Made by a program: the position numbers and the translations under genes. The notes under the pieces are model-generated. The model had not been told where the DNA came from. It did no database searches and was given only the letters and a program-made list of their open reading frames with translations. Below, piece by piece: positions 1 to 7,423 of a stretch of 22,485 nt of DNA (its first letter is position 1; the number at the start of each line of letters is the position of its first letter). The DNA comes from Burkholderiaceae bacterium. Lineage in GTDB: Bacteria; Pseudomonadota; Gammaproteobacteria; Burkholderiales; Burkholderiaceae. The DNA is taken from NCBI GenBank assembly GCA_025458735.1, contig JALORV010000001.1, forward strand, positions 1 through 22,485, read 5' to 3'.

Positions 1-1
1 C

Positions 2-589
2 GTGCCGCTGATCAACTCGAACTACTCGTACGACCAGGAGTGGTGGTTCAAGACACCCGGAGTCGACCTGGCCAAGCTCGACGGCAAGCTGGTGCGCTCC
101 ATCGGGCCGCTGGTGTCGATGATGATCGAGACCTGGGGCGGCAAGCCGGTGTTCATCGCGCCCAAGGAGGTGTTCCAGTCCGCCGAGCGAGGCGTGGTCG
201 ACGGCATCAACATGGGCGTGGCCACGTACAGCGCGTGGAAGTTGTGGGGCGTAATGCCGCACATGGTCAAGGCCAACATGTTCTACGGCAACATCATCTA
301 TATGGTCAACAAGCGCAAGTTCGACGCATTGAGCCCGGCGGATCAGGCCGCGCTGATGGCCGCGGCGCGGGAGTCGGAGGTCTGGCTCAAGCCCGAGTAC
401 GAGAAGTCGGTCGACACGAGCATCGCCGACGCCGTGAAGCAGGGCGGCACCGTCACCTCGCTGGCGCCAGCCAAGCGCAAGGCGATGGTCGACTCGATCG
501 CAGGCAAGTGGACGCCCGAGGTCGACAAGGACTGCGGGCCCGAACTGGCCGGCAAGGTGCGAGCGCTGTTCGCCAAGCACTCGCTCTGA
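2..589 (+). CDS. dctP: TRAP transporter substrate-binding protein, DctP family (5' end cut by window)
   Basis: Periplasmic solute-binding component of a tripartite ATP-independent periplasmic (TRAP) transporter, which captures a substrate (commonly an organic acid) and delivers it to the DctQM membrane permease. The visible 195 residues carry the C-terminal lobe of the DctP fold: WGGKPVFIAPKEVFQSAERG, the VDGINMG segment, then a helical tail with the LSPADQAALMAAA pattern common before the C-terminus of this family. Family members are usually 320-350 residues, so roughly 130-150 N-terminal residues including the signal peptide lie before the window. The GTG at position 2 is only the first in-frame codon, not a real start. 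The stop is followed after 8 bp by dctQ, so the genes form one transcript. The substrate cannot be read from the sequence. Confidence 0.93.
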   Translation: MPLINSNYSYDQEWWFKTPGVDLAKLDGKLVRSIGPLVSMMIETWGGKPVFIAPKEVFQSAERGVVDGINMGVATYSAWKLWGVMPHMVKANMFYGNIIYMVNKRKFDALSPADQAALMAAARESEVWLKPEYEKSVDTSIADAVKQGGTVTSLAPAKRKAMVDSIAGKWTPEVDKDCGPELAGKVRALFAKHSL

Positions 590-597
590 GAGGGGCG

Positions 598-1098
598 ATG
601 CTCGCGACGTTGCTGCGTGGCGTCGAGCGGCTGGCGATCTGGCTGGCCGGCCTCGGCGCCCTCATCATCGTCGTGCAGATGCTCTGGATCTCGTACGGCG
701 TATTCATGCGCTACGTGGTCGGCCGGCCCGACGGCACGGTCACGGAGGCCACCGCGCTGTTGCTGTTCCCGGCGGCGTTTCTCGGGCTGGCGTACGCGCT
801 GAAGGAGGACGCCTACCCGAAGGTGCTCTTCCTGCGCAACGCGCTCGGCGCGCGGGGCCGGCGCTGGCTGGACGTGCTGAACCTCGTGCTGATGGTGGCC
901 GTCGGTGGCTTCTTTGCGACCGCCGGGTTCGACGCCACGCTGCGCGCCTTCGAGTCGGGCGCGGCCTCCGAGATCCTGCTCTGGCCGCGCTACCTGTTCT
1001 GGGCGCCGGGAGCGCTGGCACTGTTGGTGTTCACCCTGTACGTCCTGCTGCGGCTCGTCGCGCTGCTGGCCGAGCCCTCGCCGTCCACCGAACGCTGA
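598..1098 (+). CDS. dctQ: TRAP transporter small permease subunit, DctQ family
   Basis: Small integral-membrane subunit of the TRAP transporter, which links the binding protein to the large DctM permease. The 166-residue product has four hydrophobic stretches (about residues 10-32, 47-66, 88-110 and 126-152), the expected size and topology for DctQ. The RYVVGRPDGTVTEATALLL segment after the first helix, and the following AFLGLAYALKEDAY, match the conserved pattern of a first cytoplasmic loop and second helix with a conserved Glu. The ATG at 598 was chosen because it follows a GAGAGGGGCG stretch that can serve as ribosome binding site and lies just after the dctP stop. A longer open frame upstream only shadows dctP. 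It is followed by dctM after 13 bp. Confidence 0.9.
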   Translation: MLATLLRGVERLAIWLAGLGALIIVVQMLWISYGVFMRYVVGRPDGTVTEATALLLFPAAFLGLAYALKEDAYPKVLFLRNALGARGRRWLDVLNLVLMVAVGGFFATAGFDATLRAFESGAASEILLWPRYLFWAPGALALLVFTLYVLLRLVALLAEPSPSTER

Positions 1099-1111
1099 AC
1101 TCGGAGCGCGT

Positions 1112-2413
1112 ATGGAGTGGTATCACGTCGGGGCTGGCCTGCTGCTGCTCTTGGTGCTGTTCATCGGCCTGGGACTGTCGATCCCGTTCGCGCTGGCGGC
1201 CGCGTCGCTGCCGTTTCTCTTCTACATCCAGGGCTGGTCGACGGCGCTGGTCAGCAGCGAGCTGAAGCTGTGGGGCGTGTGGATCGACTACGTGCTGCTC
1301 GCGGTGCCGCTGTTCGTGCTTTTGGGCGAGCTGATCGGACGCTCGACGATCGGGCCGAACCTTTACCAGTTCATGCACCGCGGGGTGCGGGTGCGCGGCT
1401 CGGCCGCATATGGCAGCATCGCCGCGTGTGCCGGCTTCGGCGCGGTGTGCGGATCGTCGATGGTCGGGTCGCTGACCATCGGCGGCGTCGCCTTGCCGGA
1501 GATGAAGAAGCTGGGCTACGACAACCGCCTGTCCAGCGGCGTGCTTGCCGCTGGCGGGACGCTCAGCGTGCTGATCCCGCCCAGCCTGATACTGCTTTTC
1601 TACGGCATCGTCACGGACACCTCGATCGGAGAGCTCTTCATCGCCGGCATCGTGCCCGGCGTGGTGCTGGTTCTGCTGTTCTGCGTGGTGGTCTACATCT
1701 GGGGCCGGATGCGGCCGGCGCACATTCCCGAAGTCGACGAGTCGGCGCGCACCAGCGCGCGCGAGATGCTCGTGTCGGTGGGCCCCATATTCGCCATCGG
1801 GCTCGTGATCACGCTGTCGATCTACACCGGCATCGCCACGCCGACAGAGGCCGCCGCCGTGGCCGCGCTGCTGACGGTGATCCTGGCGTTTGGAGTGGGC
1901 GGCCTGGACTTTGCCCGCTTCAAGGACGCCCTGATGGCGACGATGCGGACGATGGGCTATCTCGGCCTGCTGCTGTCGGCTGGCGTGCTGTTCGGCTTCG
2001 TGATGACCTACTACCGGGTGCCGCAACAGTTCACCGAACTGTTCATGTCCTACGAGCTCGGCCCCTACGTCGTGCTGGCGATCGTGATCGTGTTCTACAT
2101 CGTGCTCGGCATGTTCCTCGAACCGGTGTCGATGACCTTCATCACCTTGCCGACGATATTCCCGCTGATGCAGGCGGCGGGCTTCGACATGATCTGGTTC
2201 GGCATCGTCTACACGATCACGATGGAGATCGCCGTGCTGACGCCGCCCGTGGGGCTGAACCTCTACGTCATCCAGGGCATCAGCCGGGGCACCATCTCCA
2301 TCGGTGAGGTGATCGTCGGCTGCCTGCCGTTCATCGCGTGCATGCTCGTACTCATCGCCTTGCTGATCGCGATGCCGGAAACCGCGACATGGTTGCCCGC
2401 GGCGATGAAATGA
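1112..2413 (+). CDS. dctM: TRAP transporter large permease, DctM family
   Basis: Large membrane subunit of the TRAP transporter that carries out sodium- or proton-coupled import. The 433-residue product is hydrophobic throughout with about 12 predicted membrane segments, the normal DctM length. Family features visible: the N-terminal LLLVLFIGLGLSIPFALA helix, VPLFVLLGELIGRS, the glycine-rich CAGFGAVCGSSMVGSLTIGG segment, LAAGGTLSVLIPPSLILLFY near residues 145-165, ATPTEAAAVAALL, and the C-terminal LTPPVGLNLYVIQGIS. The ATG at 1112 follows a CGGAGCG ribosome-binding-like stretch. Its TGA overlaps the ATG of the next gene (ATGA, 2410-2413), a sign of translational coupling. Substrate unknown; the downstream hydrolase may act on the imported compound. 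Confidence 0.95.
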   Translation: MEWYHVGAGLLLLLVLFIGLGLSIPFALAAASLPFLFYIQGWSTALVSSELKLWGVWIDYVLLAVPLFVLLGELIGRSTIGPNLYQFMHRGVRVRGSAAYGSIAACAGFGAVCGSSMVGSLTIGGVALPEMKKLGYDNRLSSGVLAAGGTLSVLIPPSLILLFYGIVTDTSIGELFIAGIVPGVVLVLLFCVVVYIWGRMRPAHIPEVDESARTSAREMLVSVGPIFAIGLVITLSIYTGIATPTEAAAVAALLTVILAFGVGGLDFARFKDALMATMRTMGYLGLLLSAGVLFGFVMTYYRVPQQFTELFMSYELGPYVVLAIVIVFYIVLGMFLEPVSMTFITLPTIFPLMQAAGFDMIWFGIVYTITMEIAVLTPPVGLNLYVIQGISRGTISIGEVIVGCLPFIACMLVLIALLIAMPETATWLPAAMK

Positions 2414-3192
2414 GCGTTCCGCTGCTGCCCTTCCGACGCGCCGGGGTGGGCGAGACGCTTGTGCTCGTCCACGGTTTCCTTGGCGGCTCCTCACAGTGGG
2501 AGGCCGAGATCGACTTCCTGCGCCAACGCTTCGATGTCGTCGCGCCCGACCTGGCGGGGTACGGTGACGCCTGCCACCTGGAGGCGCCGACCGAGATGGC
2601 GACGCACGCGCGGGCTGTGCTGGCCACGCTGGACCGGCTGGGCATCGACCGCTTCCACCTGCTGGGGCACTCGATGGGCGGCATGGTCGCGCAGGAGATC
2701 GTCCATCAGGCGCCGTCGCGCGTGCAGCGGCTCGTGCTCTATGCGACCTCGGCGCAGGGCAACCTGCCGGGTCGTTTCGAGACCATGGCGCGCTCGCGCG
2801 AACGCCTGGTCGAGGAAGGAGTCGAGCGGGTCGCCCGGCGCACCTGCGCCACTTGGCTGGTCGACCGCGAGGCGTCGCCGGCCTACGAGCCGCTGGCCGC
2901 GCTGGCCGTGCGCGCCAGCGAGCAGGCGGCACGCGCCGGCTTGTACGCGATGGAAGGCTGGGACGGGCGTGACCGCCTGGCGGCGATCGGCCAGCGCACA
3001 CTCATCATCTGGGGCGAGCGCGACCGATCCTACGGGTGGCCGCTCATCGAAATGCTGTGGCGAACGATCCCCAACGCCTCGCTTGCGGTGCTGCCCGACT
3101 GCGCCCATGCACTGCATCTGGAGCGCACGGCGCTGTTCCACACCCTGTTGCTCGAGTTCCTGCAAGCGGACGCGCCCACGGCGAGAGCGTGA
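2410..3192 (+). CDS. Alpha/beta-fold hydrolase
   Basis: A 260-residue cytoplasmic hydrolase of the alpha/beta superfamily, likely an esterase, lactonase or C-C bond hydrolase. Visible family marks: LVHGFLGG (oxyanion-hole HG motif at about 20-26), APDLAGYG at 45-52, nucleophile elbow GHSMGG with Ser88, the acidic residue in WGERD (Asp205) and the terminal His in DCAHALHLE (His233). This is a complete Ser-Asp-His triad in the usual order and spacing. The start ATG overlaps the dctM stop, so it belongs to the transporter operon. By inference it processes the compound imported by DctPQM, for instance by opening a lactone or ester. The family is too broad to name a substrate; enol-lactonase-like enzymes in aromatic degradation are one possibility. 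Confidence 0.92.
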   Translation: MSVPLLPFRRAGVGETLVLVHGFLGGSSQWEAEIDFLRQRFDVVAPDLAGYGDACHLEAPTEMATHARAVLATLDRLGIDRFHLLGHSMGGMVAQEIVHQAPSRVQRLVLYATSAQGNLPGRFETMARSRERLVEEGVERVARRTCATWLVDREASPAYEPLAALAVRASEQAARAGLYAMEGWDGRDRLAAIGQRTLIIWGERDRSYGWPLIEMLWRTIPNASLAVLPDCAHALHLERTALFHTLLLEFLQADAPTARA

Positions 3193-3259
3193 CTTGGCAC
3201 CGGTGCGTGGCGACCGACGCCCACCCGCCGAGAATGCCCCCGTCTGGGGGGCTGTGGCA

Positions 3260-4249
3260 ATGGAACTTAAGTGGCTTGACGACTACATCGCGCTGCTCGA
3301 GAGCGGCAGCTTCTCGGCGGCGGCCGCGCGTCGGCATATTTCGCAGCCGGCCTTCTCGCGCCGCATCCAGATGCTCGAGGAGTGGCTGGGGGTGACGCTC
3401 ATCGACCGTACGCGCAAGCCGCTGCAGTTCACGCCCGTGGCCAAGGACAATCAGCTCGCGTTTCGCAGCTTGGTGGCGCGCATCTACGAGTTCCGCGCCG
3501 CCCTCAAGTCCGAGTCGCTCGACAGCACGGGCATCACGATCGCGGCGCAGCACACGTTGGCCGCGTCGTTCGTGCCCAGCTTCCTTGCGCGGCTGCGCCA
3601 ACTCGACCCCGATCAGAACTTCAGGATCCGCTCGGAGAACCGCGCCGAAAGCGTGGCGATGCTGATGCGCGGCGAGGCCGAGATCCTCATCACCTACGAC
3701 ACGCTGCAGTCGCCGTGCAACGTGCCCGCCCAGCTCGCGCGCCGCCACGTGCTCGGCCAGGACGACCTGATGCTAGTGGCGTCCCCGGCGCTGCACAAGG
3801 AGCTGTCCAGGGTTGCCGAAGGGGGGCGAGTGCCGATGCTGTCCTTCCCGCCCGACAGCTTCTTCGGCCAGGCCGTGCGCGCGGAGGCCTTGCCTGACCT
3901 GATGCGCCGCCACCAGGTCGCGGTGCGCTGCGTCAGCGAGTACGCAATGGCCCTGCGTGAGCTGGCGCTGGTCGGGCAAGGTGCGGCCTGGTTGCCGGCA
4001 TCGTTGATTCGCGACGACCTGAAGCGCCGAAACCTGCTGCCTTTGAGCCACCTCGGTCATTCGGTTCGCATGGACATAGTCGTCTTCTTCGCCGTGCTTC
4101 TCGGCGACCGAGCCGACGACCTCTTGCGAAGTTTCGAGTCACTGCGTGGCGATCAGATGCCGTCACCGGAAACTCGCGTCGATCGGGTGGTGCCGCGCAA
4201 GGGTAAGTTGTCGTCCGCGAGCGCGGCCCGGCCTCGCGCGGCAGCATGA
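3260..4249 (+). CDS. LysR family transcriptional regulator
   Basis: A 329-residue DNA-binding regulator. The N-terminal winged helix-turn-helix spans about residues 1-62: WLDDYIALLESGSFSAAAA, then RHISQPAFSRRIQMLEEWLG (recognition helix) and TLIDRTRKPLQFTP. The remainder is the two-lobed effector-binding domain typical of LysR proteins, with the usual late ALVGQGAAWLPASL segment near residue 240. The ATG at 3260 starts MELKWLDDYI, the canonical family N-terminus. A GTG two codons upstream is also in frame. It follows the hydrolase on the same strand after 67 bp, rather than being divergent as many LysR genes are. By inference it controls the upstream transporter operon in response to the imported substrate or a derivative. 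The C-terminus beyond about 300 is rich in Ser, Arg and Ala and looks like a non-conserved tail. Confidence 0.93.
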   Translation: MELKWLDDYIALLESGSFSAAAARRHISQPAFSRRIQMLEEWLGVTLIDRTRKPLQFTPVAKDNQLAFRSLVARIYEFRAALKSESLDSTGITIAAQHTLAASFVPSFLARLRQLDPDQNFRIRSENRAESVAMLMRGEAEILITYDTLQSPCNVPAQLARRHVLGQDDLMLVASPALHKELSRVAEGGRVPMLSFPPDSFFGQAVRAEALPDLMRRHQVAVRCVSEYAMALRELALVGQGAAWLPASLIRDDLKRRNLLPLSHLGHSVRMDIVVFFAVLLGDRADDLLRSFESLRGDQMPSPETRVDRVVPRKGKLSSASAARPRAAA

Positions 4250-4553
4250 ACCCATCGCACCGCGGGCCAGTTGCAGCGTGAGGAATCCAGGTACCGCCGC
4301 GGGACGCCGCGCTGTCTGGAAGACGACTCGAGACTGTCTGCAGCCAGTCGAATCAATCGGCGCCATGACCGCAGTCGATCAGACCGGTCGCTCTAGGCTT
4401 CCAGGGTCTTGAGTCTGCAGCACATCCGAACCGGCCGATCATTGGTCAAAGCGTAGATGCTCCCGCAACCAGATGATCGCGCGGCCGGCCCTTCATCCGC
4501 CTCGAGCACGGGGGCGCGCGCACGCCTCTCTACACGCCCGCCCCGGCGCCGCC
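4250..4553. other. Intergenic stretch between convergent genes
   Basis: About 300 bp between the LysR gene and the stop of the convergent BON-domain gene. No coding frame with a recognisable product, no RNA gene and no clear hairpin followed by a T-tract was seen on either strand. Confidence 0.5.
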
Positions 4554-4955
4554 TCAAGGCTTGACTTCCAGCAGGTTGTCCACGCCCGTCACGCCATCGA
4601 CGGCCTTGGCGATCTGGGTGGCGCGGTCGCGTGCCGTCGCATTCGGCGCGCTGCCCTTGAGCACGGCGCGGCCGGACGTCGTCTCCACGCTGATGTCCAG
4701 CATCTTCAGTTCCGTGTCGGCCGCCAAGCTGGCCTTCACGCTGGCGGTGATGGCGCTATCGCCGATGGCGGTGCCGGTAGCCTTGAGGGCATCGCCGGTC
4801 GCCTGCTTGGCGTCTTCCATCTTGTCCTTGGACGTCTCTATGGCGGCATCCACCTTCTGGCCTGTGGTCTGCGGCTGCTCCTGACGGTTGCAGCCGGCGA
4901 GCGCAAAGGCCGCCGACAGGGCGCCGACCAGCAGGGTGATATTGCGAATGTTCAT
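4554..4955 (-). CDS. BON-domain lipoprotein
   Basis: A 133-residue envelope lipoprotein. The N-terminus MNIRNITLLVGALSAAFALA is a signal peptide ending in the lipobox LAGC, so Cys22 is the likely lipid-attached residue. A polar linker rich in Lys, Asp and Ala follows (about 25-62). The C-terminal half (about 65-131) is one BON domain, with the pattern DSAITASVKASLAAD, then ISVETTSGRAVLKGSAPN and VDGVTGVDNLLEVK. BON proteins (OsmY type) bind phospholipid and support envelope integrity under osmotic stress. The start was chosen because ATG at 4955 is preceded by a good AGGAG site and gives a complete signal peptide; the open frame continues upstream to 5066 without such features. A shared 23-bp element lies about 60 bp upstream (5017-5039). 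Confidence 0.9.
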   Translation of the reverse strand: MNIRNITLLVGALSAAFALAGCNRQEQPQTTGQKVDAAIETSKDKMEDAKQATGDALKATGTAIGDSAITASVKASLAADTELKMLDISVETTSGRAVLKGSAPNATARDRATQIAKAVDGVTGVDNLLEVKP

Positions 4956-5016
4956 TGAGATCTCCTGACCAAGTTGGTGGTCTGCATATGTCCTTGTAGG
5001 TTTTTCGGTGGTGGCC

Positions 5017-5039
5017 GTCTGTACGCTGACGAACGTTGC
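5017..5039 (-). promoter_or_regulatory. Copy 1 of a conserved 23-bp upstream element
   Basis: Read in the direction of the BON-domain gene it is GCAACGTTCG, four variable bases, CGTACAGA and C. It lies 61 bp upstream of that gene's ATG and is shared with sites at 5729-5751 and 19392-19414 (17 of 23 positions invariant in all three). It may be an operator or promoter element; the binding factor is unknown. Confidence 0.6.
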
Positions 5040-5143
5040 CGCCTCGGCAGCAGGCACGCGACACATTGTGTGCGCTGAAAGACAAGTCAGCCGGGCGCCG
5101 ACGGTCCAGACACAGACTTGTCGCCGTCGATGAAAAACCGCCC

Positions 5144-5284
5144 CTATTTCTTCTTCGGCTCCAAGCCGACTCCCTTTGCTTCCCTGGGCTTGACGAAGTC
5201 ACCGATCACCGTCTTCACAGGGCAGACCGACACGATCGGACATCTCTTGCAAGTTACGGCGATGGCAATGGGGCAGAGTGTCAT
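5144..5284 (-). CDS. Small cysteine-rich protein (46 residues)
   Basis: A short gene below common gene-finder cut-offs. The product begins MTLCPIAIAVTCKRCPIVSV, continues CPVKTVIGDF and ends in a Lys-rich tail EPKKK. Four cysteines at positions 4, 12, 15 and 21, three of them followed at once by Pro or within a CxxCP pattern, suggest a metal or redox centre. The first 30 residues are otherwise hydrophobic. A GAGAGG ribosome binding site lies 6-7 bp before the ATG, and codon use is normal for the GC-rich host. I believe similar short proteins occur in related Burkholderiales but cannot confirm this here. It sits between the CsbD-like and BON-domain genes on the same strand, which suggests a stress role. 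Function unknown. Confidence 0.7.
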   Translation of the reverse strand: MTLCPIAIAVTCKRCPIVSVCPVKTVIGDFVKPREAKGVGLEPKKK

Positions 5285-5305
5285 GGCAATCCTCTCGATG
5301 TTCAG

Positions 5306-5384
5306 GCATTGAGCGCGTCATCCGCGGGGCGTGTGAGCCGCCTTGTGGCTGCGTTGCCTAGGTCTGCATTGAGTGCCTGTCATC
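5306..5384. repeat. Imperfect direct repeat upstream of the Cys-rich gene
   Basis: Two copies of a sequence reading GCATTGAG, a short variable part, then GTCATC on the + strand, at 5306-5322 and 5366-5384. The copies differ by two inserted bases and lie 60 bp apart, 22 bp and 82 bp upstream of the small gene's start. They may be regulator half-sites; this is a weak inference. Confidence 0.35.
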
Positions 5385-5432
5385 TTGGCGACGACGGGCC
5401 CACTTTGCCGACGTGACTCAGCATCGCTGCTG

Positions 5433-5615
5433 CTACTTGTGACTGGCGTCTTTCACCGCTTCCTGGGCGTCGCCGACGGCCTTCTGCATCTTGCCGTCGG
5501 CTTGCTTCTGAATTCCCTTGAGCTGCTGTTCGCTACTGCCGACCATCGCCCCTGTCTTCTGCTGCACCTTCCCTGCGGTTTCCTTGATGTTGCCCTTGAT
5601 CTGATTCTTGTTCAT
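5433..5615 (-). CDS. CsbD-like stress protein (copy 1)
   Basis: A 60-residue hydrophilic protein of the CsbD family, small general-stress proteins first known from the Bacillus subtilis SigB regulon; their biochemical role is still unclear. The N-terminus MNKNQIKGNIKETAGKVQQK is the family signature, followed by TGAMVGSSEQQLKGIQKQAD and a Lys/Ala/Gln-rich amphipathic tail. The product is full length for the family. The ATG at 5615 has a GAGAGA stretch 6-11 bp upstream. The longer open frame above it has no family similarity. A shared 23-bp element lies about 115 bp upstream (5729-5751). A second family member is at 20557-20742; the two share the N-terminal pattern but differ in many residues, so they are paralogues rather than a recent duplication. 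Confidence 0.92.
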   Translation of the reverse strand: MNKNQIKGNIKETAGKVQQKTGAMVGSSEQQLKGIQKQADGKMQKAVGDAQEAVKDASHK

Positions 5616-6146
5616 GATGTGATCTCTCGGCGCGTGGTTGGGCGAACCGGTCAACCGACTACCCGGCTGGCCGACTGTCCGCTTAGTCAGCAGACCATCT
5701 TTGAACGATAGACGACGACGCATGCGGGGTCTGTGCGGCGGCGAACGTTGCAACTCGATCGACGAAAGGCTGAGTGCCGTCGCTGCGACCGGGCAGTGTC
5801 GACCCGGTCTGTCGGTCACCGCACGTACTTGTCCGCCAGGATCTAGATCGCCGCAGAGCCTCGGGTCTGGCCATCGTGCCGGCTTGGCGCGGTGTCCGCG
5901 GCCGCCGTCTGCACGGGCGCGGCTGTTGCTATGTGCGCCTGGGAACAGACGCCGACCGCCGTGCGTGCCCAAATGCCATCGTGAGTGTCATGCTTGGATC
6001 GTGCGGTTCGCATGCTTGGTCGCGGCTTCGGCATGAACTCCGCGTCACAACACCCGCGAGGAAGGGCTGCCGTTTACAACAACATGCCCTGGTGATCGAT
6101 GAGATCACGCGCGGTTCGTGTTGCACGCGAATGCCGGAGGACCTCC
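5616..6146. other. Long intergenic stretch between divergent genes
   Basis: About 530 bp between the CsbD-like gene (- strand) and the hypothetical gene at 6147 (+ strand). It holds one copy of the conserved 23-bp element at 5729-5751. Open frames in it have low-complexity Arg-rich translations without family features. No RNA gene was recognised. Confidence 0.5.
5729..5751 (-). promoter_or_regulatory. Copy 2 of the conserved 23-bp upstream element
   Basis: In the direction of the CsbD-like gene it reads GCAACGTTCG, four variable bases, CGCACAGA and C. It lies 113 bp upstream of that gene's ATG. The match to copies 1 and 3 covers the same 17 invariant positions with no gap. Confidence 0.6.
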
Positions 6147-6614
6147 ATGACGCTCGACCGCCCAATGCCGACACTCCCTCCCGCAAGGCCTGCCCAGCCC
6201 CGGCCGACGCGACCTGTTGTACGGCCCGAGGCATGCGCAGCAGCCGCTGCGACGCAGCTGGACGAGACGGAGCGTGATCGACTGCGCTCGATCGCGCTGT
6301 CGAGCTGGGAAAACGAGGGCGGGGCGGATGCTGCACACTCGTCCTCAAGGCGGGACGACCCGCTGCTCGCCGGGCTGCGGGTGGACACTGCGGAATCGGA
6401 GCAACTTCGTGTTCGTGTGATCGCGCTGGAGAACCTGCTCGTCGCACTGCTCGCCGAGGCGCCAGCGCGACAGCTGACTTTGGCTCGTGAGATGGCCTCC
6501 TTCATATCACCGAGGCCAGGCTGCACGCCGCACCCGCTGACCCTGCGCGCGGCCGATGAGATGCTCAGTCTGGTCGATCGTGCGGACCGCTTCTCGTCCT
6601 CTGCAGCGTCTTGA
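6147..6614 (+). CDS. Hypothetical protein with coiled-coil-like C-terminal half
   Basis: A 155-residue protein of unknown function. The N-terminal third is Pro/Arg/Ala-rich and probably disordered. From about residue 45 it is well structured: LDETERDRLRSIALSSWENE, then ESEQLRVRVIALENLLVALL (a heptad-like helix), LAREMASFISPRPG and HPLTLRAADEMLSLVDRADR. I think I have seen this C-terminal pattern in uncharacterised Burkholderiales proteins, but no function is known to me. The ATG at 6147 is chosen for its GGAGG ribosome binding site 6 bp upstream; an in-frame ATG at 6099 lacks one. The TGA (6612-6614) overlaps an ATG that would be the natural start of sdhB, which suggests the two genes were once translationally coupled. 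Confidence 0.65.
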   Translation: MTLDRPMPTLPPARPAQPRPTRPVVRPEACAAAAATQLDETERDRLRSIALSSWENEGGADAAHSSSRRDDPLLAGLRVDTAESEQLRVRVIALENLLVALLAEAPARQLTLAREMASFISPRPGCTPHPLTLRAADEMLSLVDRADRFSSSAAS

Positions 6615-7323
6615 TGGGGCCACCACGCACAGGTTTCACATCTACCGGTATGACCCGGATGTCGACACGAAGCCGCGCATTCAGACGATCGATCTCGAGG
6701 TCGGTGCCGGCGATCGCATGCTGCTGGACGTACTGGCGAGTTTGAAGGCCATCGACCCCGGCCTGAGTTTCCGCCGTTCGTGCCGCGAAGGTGTCTGCGG
6801 TTCAGACGCGATGAACATCAACGGCAGGAACGGGCTGGCCTGCGTCACCAATATGCGCTCGCTGCCCGGCACGATCGTGCTGAATCCGCTGCCCGGGTTG
6901 CCCGTCATCCGCGACCTGTTTGTCGACATGACAGGATTCTTCGAGCAGTACCACTCGATCAAGCCCTGGCTCGTCAACGACGACCCATTACCCGAAAAGG
7001 AGCGGTTGCAGTCGCCCGAGGCCCGTGATGAACTCAACGGCCTGTACGAGTGCATTCTTTGTGCCTGCTGCTCCAGTGCTTGCCCGAGCTTCTGGTGGAA
7101 TCCCGACAGGTATGTCGGTCCCGCCGGGCTGCTGCAGGTGGACCGTTTTTTGGTCGACAGCCGAGATCAGGCCTGCGGTGAGCGGCTCGACGACTCGGAG
7201 GATCCGTATCGCCTGTTTCGCTGCCGCACCATCCTGAACTGCACCGATGTCTGCCCGAAGGGACTGAACCCGGCGCAGGCGATCGGCAAGATCAGGGAGG
7301 TGATGGTTCGGCGTAGCCTGTGA
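6556..7323 (+). CDS. sdhB: Succinate dehydrogenase / fumarate reductase iron-sulfur subunit (SdhB)
   Basis: Carries electrons from the flavoprotein subunit through three iron-sulfur clusters to quinone in respiratory complex II. Visible ligands: the [2Fe-2S] loop CREGVCGSDAMN followed by NGLAC (with Asp in place of one Cys, as in E. coli SdhB), ECILCACCSSACPSFWWN for the [4Fe-4S] and [3Fe-4S] clusters, then FRCRTILNCTDVCPKGLNP. The homologous part starts at HRFHIYRYDP and gives the usual length of about 235 residues. The start is uncertain: the in-frame ATG at 6556 (255 residues) and GTG at 6580 both add residues unlike the family and overlap the upstream gene. An ATG at 6614 is one base out of frame. 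No sdhC, sdhD or sdhA lies nearby, so this is an isolated or extra copy. Confidence 0.92.
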   Translation: MRCSVWSIVRTASRPLQRLDGATTHRFHIYRYDPDVDTKPRIQTIDLEVGAGDRMLLDVLASLKAIDPGLSFRRSCREGVCGSDAMNINGRNGLACVTNMRSLPGTIVLNPLPGLPVIRDLFVDMTGFFEQYHSIKPWLVNDDPLPEKERLQSPEARDELNGLYECILCACCSSACPSFWWNPDRYVGPAGLLQVDRFLVDSRDQACGERLDDSEDPYRLFRCRTILNCTDVCPKGLNPAQAIGKIREVMVRRSL

Positions 7324-7423
7324 AGGTGGGGCCGCTTCGGTGGCGGGCCGATTCGCGCCGGGGCCGCCACGGACGAGCCTGCAGCGGGACGGCCCGGCAG
7401 CTCCAATGCCCGCGTCGGCAGCG

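Noticed and set aside
1031..3001. - strand open frame of 656 codons
   Set aside because: Antisense to dctM and the hydrolase, low-complexity Arg/His/Gln-rich translation, no motif.
5118..5312. + strand frame of 64 codons
   Set aside because: Antisense to the 46-codon Cys-rich gene, which has the better ribosome binding site, Cys pattern and context.
7340..7370. Inverted repeat GTGGCGG / CCGCCAC between sdhB and fumC
   Set aside because: Only 7 bp of stem with a 17-base loop and no T-tract on either strand; in GC-rich DNA this is weak support for a terminator.
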